The notes below the pieces were generated by a model. That model was given only the letters and a program-made list of their open reading frames with translations. It was not told where the DNA came from and did not search any database. A DNA stretch of 17,569 nt, taken from NCBI GenBank assembly GCA_036752465.1, contig DAIOSQ010000036.1, forward strand, positions 1 through 17,569, given 5' to 3'. Made by a program: the position numbers and the translations under genes. Shown here piece after piece: positions 6,075 through 13,589 of this stretch. The first letter of the stretch is position 1; each line of letters starts with the position of its first letter. This stretch comes from DAIOSQ01 sp036752465. Its GTDB lineage: Bacteria; Pseudomonadota; Gammaproteobacteria; Legionellales; Legionellaceae.

Positions 6075-7562
6075 ATGAACTCTATCTTTCGTCTGCTGAC
6101 AAGTATACTGTGTGCGGCCTGTGTTTGCCCCGTGTTTGCCATGAGCACGCCTGATCAATATCTCAACAGAATTGCTAAAGATCCCAACGCCCTGTACGCT
6201 TTTTTTAAAGAGATGCCCAAGGGTGGTGAGCTGCATTACCATCTTGATGGTGGAGCTTATGCTGAAACCATGTTGGCGTTGGCCCCCCAAAAATCTTTTT
6301 GTGTTGATAGAACAACGCTGGTGATGCAACCTTATCAGCAAACTTGTGCAGGTGTGACGGCGCAGGCTTTGCCGGACGAACCTTTGCTATATCAGCAAAT
6401 CTTGCGAGCATGGTCTATGCTTGATTTCATTCCGCTGCAACAAGCCCGGCAAGAGCATTTTCATGCCGTATTTGCCAAAATTTTTGCGGTGGCATCGGCT
6501 TTCCCAGCGGAGCTGTTAGCAGATAGTATGGCGCGTGCTGCTGATCAGCATGAATTGTATCTGGAAATTTTTTACGCTGCTGACAATTTGCACTCTTCCT
6601 CTTTTGCGCCGTTAATTAGCAAACAACGCAGCTGGCAGCAAAAATGGCAAACGCTGTTGAATAATGCCGATTTTCAGCAAAATGTACAAGACACTGTACT
6701 TAAATCCCAGCAAAGTTTAACAGCCGCGCGTCAACGATTGCATTGTGCGATCCAAACAACTAACCCTGCATGTCAGTTGACTGTAAAGTTTCAATATTTT
6801 GTGTTGCGAGAGCGCCCGGATGATGAGGTCTTTGCCCAAGCGCTGACTGGATTTTTAGTGGCGAAACAATCGCCAGATGTGGTAGGTGTTAATATTGTTC
6901 AAGTTGAAGATAGTTTGAACGCCAGACTGCATTATCAACATCACATGCAAATGTTTGATTTTTTACACCAGAAATACCCCAACGTGCCAATCGCAATGCA
7001 TGCCGGGGAAATGCAACCAGCGGCTGTGCCGGTAGCTGATTTAAGATTTCACATCACCCAAGCTATTCACTTAGGCCATGCGCAACGCATTGGCCATGGC
7101 GTCAGCATCGCTTATGAACATGCTGCGGAACAATTGTTGCAATATATGCAACAAACGCCAGTCCCGGTTGAAATTAATCTCACCAGCAACCGACTGGTAT
7201 TGGGTATTAAGGGACAGCAACATCCGTTACACCTGTATTTGGCACACCATGTTCCGGTGGTGCTTTCGACAGATGATGAAGGTATTTTACGCACCGATTT
7301 GACACGCCAATATGTGGAGGCGGTCACACAGCAACACTTAACTTACGCGCAAATCAAACAACTTAATCGCAATGCACTGACCTATAGCTTTTTGCCTGGC
7401 AAAAGTCTCTGGCAGGATGCACGCCGACAAATAGCGGTGCGACCTTGTCAATCGTTGGCTAGCGAAGCCTGCCAACAATGGTTGGCACATGAACCTAAAG
7501 CCTATCTGCAAGCGCTCTTGGAGAAACAGCTAGATAGCTTTGAACATCAGCATAAGTTCTGA
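6075..7562 (+). CDS. Exported adenosine deaminase-family metal-dependent amidohydrolase
   Basis: 495 residues. The N-terminus (MNSIFRLLTSILCAACVCPVFA) is a signal peptide with cleavage likely after FA at 22. The alternative is lipidation, but no good lipobox is seen. The amidohydrolase barrel motifs are intact: ELHYHLDG (52-59; His54 and His56 metal ligands), MHAGE (308-312; third His plus catalytic Glu), RIGHGV (338-343; catalytic-region His) and LSTDDEG (397-403; metal Asp and substrate Asp). Such enzymes convert adenosine to inosine and ammonia. The ~200-residue stretch between the first two motifs is longer than in cytosolic Add, as in the secreted ADGF-like group. Export suggests action on adenosine in the periplasm or host compartment for purine salvage or lowering host adenosine signalling (inference). 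It is divergent from dotU and convergent with ctpA; neither neighbour is metabolically linked. The ribosome site is weak. Exact substrate not proven. Confidence 0.88.
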   Translation: MNSIFRLLTSILCAACVCPVFAMSTPDQYLNRIAKDPNALYAFFKEMPKGGELHYHLDGGAYAETMLALAPQKSFCVDRTTLVMQPYQQTCAGVTAQALPDEPLLYQQILRAWSMLDFIPLQQARQEHFHAVFAKIFAVASAFPAELLADSMARAADQHELYLEIFYAADNLHSSSFAPLISKQRSWQQKWQTLLNNADFQQNVQDTVLKSQQSLTAARQRLHCAIQTTNPACQLTVKFQYFVLRERPDDEVFAQALTGFLVAKQSPDVVGVNIVQVEDSLNARLHYQHHMQMFDFLHQKYPNVPIAMHAGEMQPAAVPVADLRFHITQAIHLGHAQRIGHGVSIAYEHAAEQLLQYMQQTPVPVEINLTSNRLVLGIKGQQHPLHLYLAHHVPVVLSTDDEGILRTDLTRQYVEAVTQQHLTYAQIKQLNRNALTYSFLPGKSLWQDARRQIAVRPCQSLASEACQQWLAHEPKAYLQALLEKQLDSFEHQHKF

Positions 7563-7651
7563 TGCTGTCGCCTATATTCCCACAAAAAACTCTGTGCGTG
7601 CTTAAGCGTGCGTTTCGTAATGGTGGTGAAGTTATGACGCTCGCGACTGAT

Positions 7652-8989
7652 TTATTGGCGATCAGCTACTGCCATGCCTTTTAGAATGGTCAGCGCTGCA
7701 TACAATTGAAAATCCTGGTGCAATAACACCGCTTCATCACTGGCCATACTCTTATTTTTGGCTTTGATAGGATTGGCCTGATTGCCATTGTCCAAATGGC
7801 CACTTAAATCCGCTTCAGAAAAATCGGCGAATGCTGTTGGAGCTTGTTGGCCAGCGGGGATGTTGATTTCTTCGACCACGATATCAGGGGTAATTCCTTT
7901 GGCTTGAATCGAGGTGCCAGATGGGGTGTAATAAAGCGCGGTGGTTAGTTTGATGCCGCGCTTATCATCCAACGGCAAAACTGTTTGCACAGAGCCTTTA
8001 CCAAAACTGCGTGTGCCTAAAATAATAGCGCGCTTATTATCTTTGAGTGCGCCGGCGACAATCTCTGAGGCAGAAGCTGAGCCATTATTGATAAGAACTA
8101 TCATAGGCGCGTTGTTTAAAATATCACCGGGATTGGCCATGGCAGTGAATTTTGTGCCCGCTAAGCGCCCCTGTGTGTAGACAATCATTTCCGGTTTGCC
8201 ATGTTTACTGGGGCTCATGAAAGCGTCAGAAATTTGGATCGCGGAATCCAGCAAACCACCAGGGTTATTGCGCAAATCTAGAATTAAGCCGTTTAATTGA
8301 CCACCTGCGTTTTTGCTCATGGTTTTGATTGCTTGTTCCATTTCTTTGTCAGTGAGCGCTTGAAATTGACTGAGTCGGACATAGCCATATTGGTTGTCCA
8401 GTAATTTGCTTTGCACACTCTTGATTTCTATTTTTTGACGAACGAGCTTGAATACCAACGGCTTTTTCTGACCTTTTCTTAGAATAGTTAGCTCAATAGG
8501 ACTACCCGCGGTACCGCGCATAAGATTGACCGCATCTTTAAGTTCCAGCCCCTGGACTGAAGTTTTACCTAAGCGGATGATGTAATCGCCTGAATGAATA
8601 CCTGCCTTGAAAGCAGGGGTATCGATCAGCGGTGTGATGACTTTAACCACACCATCTTCCATAGTCACTTCTAGCCCTAAGCCACCAAACTCACCATTGG
8701 TTGCCATTTGTAAGTCGTTAAAATCATCTTCGTTGAGGTACGTTGAGTGTGGGTCAAGACCATTGACCATGCCGCGAATGGCATTATCGAACAGTACTTT
8801 GTCATCGACTGGTTTGACATAGTACTTTTTAATCAAGGTGATGGCATTGGAGAAACGTTGCACGTCTTCCATCGGAATTTTTTGATTTTCTTCATTTTCA
8901 TCTGGTTCAGTTGCTGCATATAATGGCAAAGTGAACATGGCCGAGTATGCTCCGAGCAGTAGACCACCGTAGAATTTTTTACTTAGCAT
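7652..8989 (-). CDS. ctpA: C-terminal processing peptidase (S41 family, CtpA/Prc-like)
   Basis: 445 residues, starting at an ATG with AAGGAG seven bases upstream. An N-terminal hydrophobic signal (residues 4-25, ending LYAA) directs it to the periplasm. A PDZ domain spans about 100-185 (GGLGLEV, then AGIHSGDYII). The protease core follows, with LDLRNNPGGLLD (237-248), NNGSASASEI (301-310; nucleophile Ser306) and GTRSFGKGSVQ (325-335; general-base Lys331). The Ser-Lys spacing of 25 matches E. coli Prc. Members trim or degrade periplasmic proteins from their C-termini and often control peptidoglycan hydrolases. It lies downstream of envC in the same direction with a 91-base gap, the usual gpmI-envC-ctpA order in many proteobacteria. 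The C-terminal ~70 residues after VVEEI are low-complexity and lack the large extra domains of E. coli Prc. Confidence 0.95.
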   Translation of the reverse strand: MLSKKFYGGLLLGAYSAMFTLPLYAATEPDENEENQKIPMEDVQRFSNAITLIKKYYVKPVDDKVLFDNAIRGMVNGLDPHSTYLNEDDFNDLQMATNGEFGGLGLEVTMEDGVVKVITPLIDTPAFKAGIHSGDYIIRLGKTSVQGLELKDAVNLMRGTAGSPIELTILRKGQKKPLVFKLVRQKIEIKSVQSKLLDNQYGYVRLSQFQALTDKEMEQAIKTMSKNAGGQLNGLILDLRNNPGGLLDSAIQISDAFMSPSKHGKPEMIVYTQGRLAGTKFTAMANPGDILNNAPMIVLINNGSASASEIVAGALKDNKRAIILGTRSFGKGSVQTVLPLDDKRGIKLTTALYYTPSGTSIQAKGITPDIVVEEINIPAGQQAPTAFADFSEADLSGHLDNGNQANPIKAKNKSMASDEAVLLHQDFQLYAALTILKGMAVADRQ

Positions 8990-9080
8990 AACAATCTCCT
9001 TGTGGGCTCAGTCAAGAGCTCATGTCACTCTGATGCAATGTTTGGAAGTCGTCAGCATGGAACGGATCCTGCTCTAGTCC

Positions 9081-10232
9081 CTAAGCTAGCCAAGCAAGCG
9101 GGGATGTAGCCTTGCCCTGACGTCTTACTTCGAAGTATAGACCGTTTTTTTTAATTGTGCCGCTATGACCAACAGATGCAATTTTTTCACCCTGGGTAAC
9201 GATATCTCCTTTATGTTTCAGCAGTGTTCTGTTGTGGGCGTACAAGGTCATTAAACCATGGCCATGATCAATAATCAAAAGATAACCATACCCCTTGAGC
9301 CAATCAGTAAAGACGATTTTTCCTGGCAGCACGGCGGTGACTGCATCGCCTTCACCGGCAAACAGCATGATACCCTGATTCATTGGGCTAATTTGAGATT
9401 TAGCAATCTGGACCGGTAGCGGAAATTTTTTCGACCAGTGAATGTTGGCAAATGTGAATCTTGGTTGCTTGTGTTGTTCTTGTTCCAGTTTTGCTAACAG
9501 CTGTGTCAGTGCCGCTTGGTTTTGCGTATAGCTCTCAATGCGCTGTTGTTTGGTCTGTATGGTGTGTTGCATGGATTGTAGCAGGGCTTTTTGATACTGT
9601 TTATGTTCATTCAGAGCTAATTGTTGCTGCGCTAAATTTTGTTTGAGCCGCTGTTGCGTTAACAGTGCTTGCTGGCGTTGTTGTTGGTGCTTATTGAGTG
9701 CCAGTTGAATGGTGTGTATTTGCAAAATACTGTCTTTTCTGGCTTGCATGATATATGCATGGTAAGCAAACACACGTTGACTTTGTTGATTGAGGCCAAT
9801 CAGCCACTTCATAAAATCGGGTTGACCGAGTTTGTAACGCACCAATAGATGTTGTTGCTGTTTTAGCTTTTCTTGGCGATGGCGCTCGTTTAGCACGGTT
9901 ATTTGTTGATTGAGGGTGTCTATTGCGCTCTGCGCAGCGTTCATTTGTCTGGCGATCTTAGCCAATGCTTGGTTACACGTTGTGATATGCAATTCAGTGT
10001 CGGTCAACTCATGGGTGAGCAGCGATTTTTTATCATACACACGTTGCAAGGTGTGTTGCAGTTGCTCGATTTTAACAGCAAGTGCATGCAGTTGTTGTTT
10101 GGTTTGGTTGATTTTGTTGTTGTCGGCATGGCTGTGAGGGATCCATAGTGGGCATATAAACATGCACGCAAGCGTGAACAGTCTACCCCAGAGTCTGTTC
10201 CAATTTTTAACTGTGTTGGCAAGTTTGGTCAT
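9081..10232 (-). CDS. envC: Murein hydrolase activator EnvC (degenerate LytM/M23 domain)
   Basis: 383 residues with a signal peptide (1-36, ending HSHA). A long, very Gln-rich coiled coil covers about 38-265, and a C-terminal LytM domain about 290-383. EnvC works in the periplasm at the division site, where FtsEX recruits it to switch on the amidases AmiA/AmiB that split septal peptidoglycan. The metal ligands of active M23 peptidases are lost: the usual HxGxD start of the domain reads NQGIM, and the final HLHFEV reads GLYFEV, though YAH is kept. This is the expected non-enzymatic state of EnvC. The ATG overlaps the gpmI stop codon by four bases (ATGA), so translation is coupled. ctpA follows 91 bases later. 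Confidence 0.93.
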   Translation of the reverse strand: MTKLANTVKNWNRLWGRLFTLACMFICPLWIPHSHADNNKINQTKQQLHALAVKIEQLQHTLQRVYDKKSLLTHELTDTELHITTCNQALAKIARQMNAAQSAIDTLNQQITVLNERHRQEKLKQQQHLLVRYKLGQPDFMKWLIGLNQQSQRVFAYHAYIMQARKDSILQIHTIQLALNKHQQQRQQALLTQQRLKQNLAQQQLALNEHKQYQKALLQSMQHTIQTKQQRIESYTQNQAALTQLLAKLEQEQHKQPRFTFANIHWSKKFPLPVQIAKSQISPMNQGIMLFAGEGDAVTAVLPGKIVFTDWLKGYGYLLIIDHGHGLMTLYAHNRTLLKHKGDIVTQGEKIASVGHSGTIKKNGLYFEVRRQGKATSPLAWLA

Positions 10233-11809
10233 GAGGTGCGTGTATCCTTGACTCGCAGACCCTGTAGACGTAGTAAAGATTGACCGCTCATTTCAGGGGG
10301 TATAGGCAGGTTTAACAGCTGCAATATTGTCGGTGCAATGTCGCAGAGTGTGCCATGATCGGTAGCGGTCTGCCATATGGGGTTACCGATAAACAAGAAT
10401 GGCACGGGCTCGTTAGTATGTGCAGTATGCGCTTGCTGGGTGCTTTCATTGAACATACAATCGGCGTTGCCATGATCGGATGTAATGAGTAAGTTACCAT
10501 CAAACTGCTTTAGTAAAGTCGCCACTGCGTAGATAGCGGTATCAAGATGCTCAATGGCTTTGATGGTGGCTGGATAATCGCCTGTATGCGCAACCATATC
10601 TGCGTTGGCATAATTGCATATAATCACATCGTATTGCTGACTGGCTATTGCGGATAATAGCGCTGCTGTCACCTGAGGCGCGCTCATTTCAGGCTGTAAA
10701 TTATAGGTTGTGACCTTGGGTGAGGGGATCAGTATACGATCTTCATGTGTAAAAGCAGTTTCCTGACCGCCATTGAAGAAAAATGTAACGTGGGCATATT
10801 TCTCAGTTTCCGCCAACCGTAATTGATGTAAGCCATGGGTGGCCAGAATTTCTCCCAGGCAATGTTGTACATGATAAGGGGGAAAGACAATTTCAGTTGC
10901 CAAATATTCAGCATAATGCGTCATACTGACCGCATGCGACAATTTTGGCACAACCACTCTGGAAAAATGGTCAAAAGACGGTGCGATCAGGGCTTGGGTT
11001 AATTGACGCATGCGGTCAGAGCGAAAATTGAAAAAAAATACAGCATCGCCATCAACGAGTGGATGCGGCTTACCAATACGTGTGGCTGGGATAAACTCAT
11101 CTGTGATCCCGTGCGCGTAATAAGCGGCAATCGCTGTCGCCGCATCCTCGTAACATGGCGTAGTTTGTTCCGTGGTGAGCAATTGATAGAGTGGTTCAAT
11201 CCTATCCCAGCGCTGATCTCGGTCCATGGCATAATGGCGTCCGGTTATGGAGCAAACTCTCACGTTGTGCTTATTTTTTGCCAATACATCGTTTAAGCGA
11301 CTCAGACTCTCAAGAGCACTTTTGGGAGGGGTATCGCGCCCATCCAGCAACAGATGCAGACATATATCAGTTAAGCCTTTTTCTGCGCATAGGGCGAGAA
11401 AAGCAAATAAATGCTGCTCATGGCTATGCACACCGCCAGCCGAGAGTAGACCAATGACATGCATGGCATGCCCGTGACGTTGCGTATCAGCGATCATTTG
11501 CAACAAGACAGCATTGGTGGCAAAAGAACCGTCTGTAATGGCTTGATTGATACGCGTAAAATCTTGCGGAATCAATCGTCCGGCACCGATGTGCATGTGT
11601 CCCACTTCTGAATTACCCATTTGGTCAGCAGGCAATCCCACGGCGCTGCCAGAAGCGTCCAGCAGTAAATGCGGACAGGTTTGCCACCAATGTTGCCAAT
11701 GGGGGGTGTGTGCTTGGGCGATGGCGTTGTGCTCATGATTCTCGTTGTATCCCCAACCATCGAGAATCATGAGCACCAACGTCGGTTGCGAGCGTGCGTG
11801 TGTATTCAA
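10229..11809 (-). CDS. gpmI: 2,3-bisphosphoglycerate-independent phosphoglycerate mutase
   Basis: 526 residues of the alkaline-phosphatase superfamily. This cytosolic two-manganese enzyme interconverts 3- and 2-phosphoglycerate in glycolysis and gluconeogenesis. The metal Asp17 is in LMILDGWGYN. The phosphoserine nucleophile Ser67 is in QMGNSEVGHMHIGAGR. The substrate-binding insert has LHLLLDGRDTPP and GRHYAMDRDQRW (about 190-201), and the second metal site is ITSDHGNAD near 430-440. The start is a TTG at 11809: the first in-frame ATG (11770) would leave only three residues before the metal Asp and remove a core strand. The SD match before the TTG (AAGGG, about 14 bases away) is weak, so the start is the least certain part. 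First gene of the gpmI-envC-ctpA group, divergent from uppS across 74 bases. Confidence 0.96.
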   Translation of the reverse strand: MNTHARSQPTLVLMILDGWGYNENHEHNAIAQAHTPHWQHWWQTCPHLLLDASGSAVGLPADQMGNSEVGHMHIGAGRLIPQDFTRINQAITDGSFATNAVLLQMIADTQRHGHAMHVIGLLSAGGVHSHEQHLFAFLALCAEKGLTDICLHLLLDGRDTPPKSALESLSRLNDVLAKNKHNVRVCSITGRHYAMDRDQRWDRIEPLYQLLTTEQTTPCYEDAATAIAAYYAHGITDEFIPATRIGKPHPLVDGDAVFFFNFRSDRMRQLTQALIAPSFDHFSRVVVPKLSHAVSMTHYAEYLATEIVFPPYHVQHCLGEILATHGLHQLRLAETEKYAHVTFFFNGGQETAFTHEDRILIPSPKVTTYNLQPEMSAPQVTAALLSAIASQQYDVIICNYANADMVAHTGDYPATIKAIEHLDTAIYAVATLLKQFDGNLLITSDHGNADCMFNESTQQAHTAHTNEPVPFLFIGNPIWQTATDHGTLCDIAPTILQLLNLPIPPEMSGQSLLRLQGLRVKDTRTS

Positions 11810-11814
11810 TTTAT

Positions 11815-11854
11815 TTGACAGGCCCTTAATTTTTTAAAATAAAAAGGATAGAAT
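11815..11854 (+). promoter_or_regulatory. Candidate promoter region of uppS
   Basis: A consensus -35 TTGACA (11815-11820) is followed by AT-rich sequence with possible -10 boxes: TAAAAT (11835-11840; spacing 14, short) or AATAAA (11838; spacing 17). A second possible -10, TAGAAT (11849-11854), has no good -35. Which one is used cannot be decided by eye. Confidence 0.4.
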
Positions 11855-11887
11855 ATGCCATTTTTGCAAAAGGAAGAAGACAGTTGA
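11855..11887 (+). CDS. Possible ten-codon leader peptide overlapping the uppS start
   Basis: ATG at 11855 with AGGA six bases upstream opens a ten-codon frame (MPFLQKEEDS). Its TGA stop (11885-11887) overlaps the TTG start of uppS (11884-11886) in a TTGA arrangement. This could couple translation to help the poor TTG codon. The peptide has no recognisable regulatory codon run, and it may be chance. Confidence 0.3.
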   Translation: MPFLQKEEDS

Positions 11888-12618
11888 ACCAAAAATTACC
11901 CCAGCATATCGCTATCGTTATGGATGGTAATGGGCGCTGGGCTGAAAGTCGAGGCTTATCTCGCAGTGCAGGACATAGTGCGGGTGTTGATGCGGTAAAA
12001 ACTGTAGTCAAACTATGTTTGCAGCGGCAGATTCCTACCTTGAGTATATGGGCTTTTGGCAGTGAAAATTGGGCGCGGCCTGCAGCTGAAATTGAATTTT
12101 TAATGCAATTATTTTTCAGTGCGTTGGCACGCGATGTTGAGGAATTATCTCAAAACGGGGTGCGACTATGTTTTACCGGTGATCGCGCGCCTTTGTCGCA
12201 AGCGTTGCAGACGCAAATGCAGTCAGCGGAGCGTTTAACCGGGCAAAACTCAGCGTTATTACTCAATGTGGTCATTAATTATGGTGGAAAATGGGACATA
12301 GTACGTGCTGCCCAAAACCTTGCTAAGCAAGCAGCTCAGGGGTTAATTCAGCCTGAGGATATCACGGAAGCTATGTTTGCCGGTCACTTGTGCTTGGCTG
12401 ATTTGCCTGATCCTGATTTATTTATTCGTACCAGTGGTGAGCAACGCATCAGTAATTTTTTCCTCTGGCAGCTGGCTTATACGGAGCTCTACTTTTCAAG
12501 TGCGTACTGGCCTGATTTTGACGAAATTGAGTTGGACAAAGCATTGCATTCGTTCGCTAGACGGGAGCGGCGCTTTGGTAAAACTTCAGAACAACTTAGA
12601 GGCCCACGCCATGTTTAA
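11884..12618 (+). CDS. uppS: Undecaprenyl diphosphate synthase (cis-prenyltransferase)
   Basis: 244 residues. This soluble, membrane-associated enzyme condenses eight isopentenyl-PP units onto farnesyl-PP to give the C55 carrier lipid precursor for peptidoglycan and O-antigen. All signatures are present: IVMDGNGRWA (11-20; catalytic Asp14), GHSAGVDAVK (30-39), SIWAFGSENWARP (54-66), NVVINYGGKWDIV (about 133-145), DLFIRTSGEQRISNFFLW (about 189-206) and WPDFDE near the end. It starts at a TTG preceded by AAGGAAGAAGA; no in-frame ATG exists before the motifs. It overlaps cdsA by eight bases, so the two are co-transcribed and probably co-translated. Confidence 0.97.
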   Translation: MNQKLPQHIAIVMDGNGRWAESRGLSRSAGHSAGVDAVKTVVKLCLQRQIPTLSIWAFGSENWARPAAEIEFLMQLFFSALARDVEELSQNGVRLCFTGDRAPLSQALQTQMQSAERLTGQNSALLLNVVINYGGKWDIVRAAQNLAKQAAQGLIQPEDITEAMFAGHLCLADLPDPDLFIRTSGEQRISNFFLWQLAYTELYFSSAYWPDFDEIELDKALHSFARRERRFGKTSEQLRGPRHV

Positions 12619-13408
12619 AGCAAGACTGATGACAGCATTGGTGCTCATACCGCTCGTATTTGTGATCATATTTTTTGCCAATGCGTCGGTGTTTGCTGGG
12701 GTTTTGGTGCTGTTGGCAATGGGATGCGGTTATGAATGGTTGGCGCTGATACCGATAAGGTATCGTGGCTATCAAGTTGTCGCCATTATGTTTCTCTTGT
12801 GTGCGCTAGGGTTGGCGTTGCTGTTCGCCCATGATGTTGCATGTTTGGGCAGTGGGATGTGGTTACTGCTTTTGCCAGCGGTGTTATATTTTCCTCAATC
12901 GCAACGTTGTTGGGGGCAACCTTGGATTGTTTTTACGCTGTGCTTGGTGTTGCTGGGATCTTTTGTCACGACATCGGTACAGATTTTTCAGCAAGAGCAG
13001 GGGCCTGAACTGATCACGTACCTTTTATTATTGGTATGGGCAACCGATAGCGGTGCCTATGCTGTGGGTAAGCTTTATGGTCAACATAAGTGCATCCCCA
13101 AAGTTAGCCCTGGTAAAACAGTCGAGGGTTTGATCGGAGGGTTTGCTGTGGCGATGTGTGTGGCTTTGCTCGGGTATTTGTACTTCAATCCATTTACCGC
13201 GGTGCTGTGGTTTCTAGATGCAGGAATCGTCGTACTGATGGCCATTCTTGGTGATTTATTTGTTAGTATGCTCAAACGGCGCGCAGATTTAAAAGATACA
13301 GGCTCTATCTTCCCTGGGCATGGTGGCTTGCTGGATCGTCTTGATAGTATCATCGCAGCCAGTCCCTGGTTTTATTTGGGATTGCACTATTATCCCCCCG
13401 GCATATAG
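12611..13408 (+). CDS. cdsA: Phosphatidate cytidylyltransferase (CDP-diacylglycerol synthase)
   Basis: 265 residues from the ATG at 12611, which overlaps the uppS stop. The frame stays open further upstream (to 12377) but that stretch is within uppS. The ATG start gives a protein beginning MFKARLMTALVLIPLV, as usual for CdsA. It makes CDP-diacylglycerol from phosphatidic acid and CTP at the inner membrane, the precursor of all phospholipids. There are about seven or eight hydrophobic helices. The full family signature is at 219-245: SMLKRR, KDTGSIFPGHGGLLDRLD, with the metal-binding Asp residues. WATDSGAY (143-150) and KVSPGKTVEG (164-173) are further conserved blocks. The usual downstream neighbours dxr and rseP do not follow. 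Confidence 0.96.
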   Translation: MFKARLMTALVLIPLVFVIIFFANASVFAGVLVLLAMGCGYEWLALIPIRYRGYQVVAIMFLLCALGLALLFAHDVACLGSGMWLLLLPAVLYFPQSQRCWGQPWIVFTLCLVLLGSFVTTSVQIFQQEQGPELITYLLLLVWATDSGAYAVGKLYGQHKCIPKVSPGKTVEGLIGGFAVAMCVALLGYLYFNPFTAVLWFLDAGIVVLMAILGDLFVSMLKRRADLKDTGSIFPGHGGLLDRLDSIIAASPWFYLGLHYYPPGI

Positions 13409-13454
13409 TGCTATGTTGACAATTTCTGATACAGACAGAAACCTTAAATTTGGG

Positions 13455-13481
13455 TTGACAGTAGCTGCGACTTGCTATAAA
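13455..13481 (+). promoter_or_regulatory. Candidate promoter of bamA
   Basis: A consensus TTGACA (13455-13460), a 15-base spacer and TATAAA (13476-13481) preceded by TGC, i.e. an extended -10. Transcription would begin near 13488. The short spacer is compensated by the extended -10. Another TTGACA lies at 13416-13421. No sigma-E-type GGAACTT/TCTGA pair was recognised, although bamA is sigma-E controlled in E. coli. Confidence 0.55.
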
Positions 13482-13513
13482 AAGATGAGATTTTATTGTG
13501 ATGTAACTACTTT

Positions 13514-13540
13514 CTCTGTCAAGCGTGACTTGATACAGAG
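13514..13540 (+). promoter_or_regulatory. Hairpin in the bamA leader
   Basis: CTCTGT-CAAG (13514-13523) pairs with CTTG (13529-13532) and ACAGAG (13535-13540), giving a ten-pair stem with a two-base bulge and a five-base loop. No T-run follows, so it is not a standard terminator. It lies in the transcribed leader if the 13455-13481 promoter is used. Confidence 0.45.
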
Positions 13541-13589
13541 TGTGAGCGGTGGCAAGGTCAATGGGTTGTTCTGGACGTAATAAATAATA

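Noticed and set aside
7563..7651. Terminator between the deaminase gene and ctpA
   Set aside because: Only a short GCTTAAGC dyad is present and the nearby T6 on the minus strand is not joined to a stable stem.
9081..9400. EnvC homologue as an active M23 endopeptidase
   Set aside because: The HxGxD and first His of HLH are replaced (NQGIM, GLYFEV), so the metal site cannot form; activator role preferred.
12377..12610. Upstream extension of the cdsA frame
   Set aside because: This stretch is coding for uppS in another frame; the ATG at 12611 gives a normal CdsA N-terminus and length.
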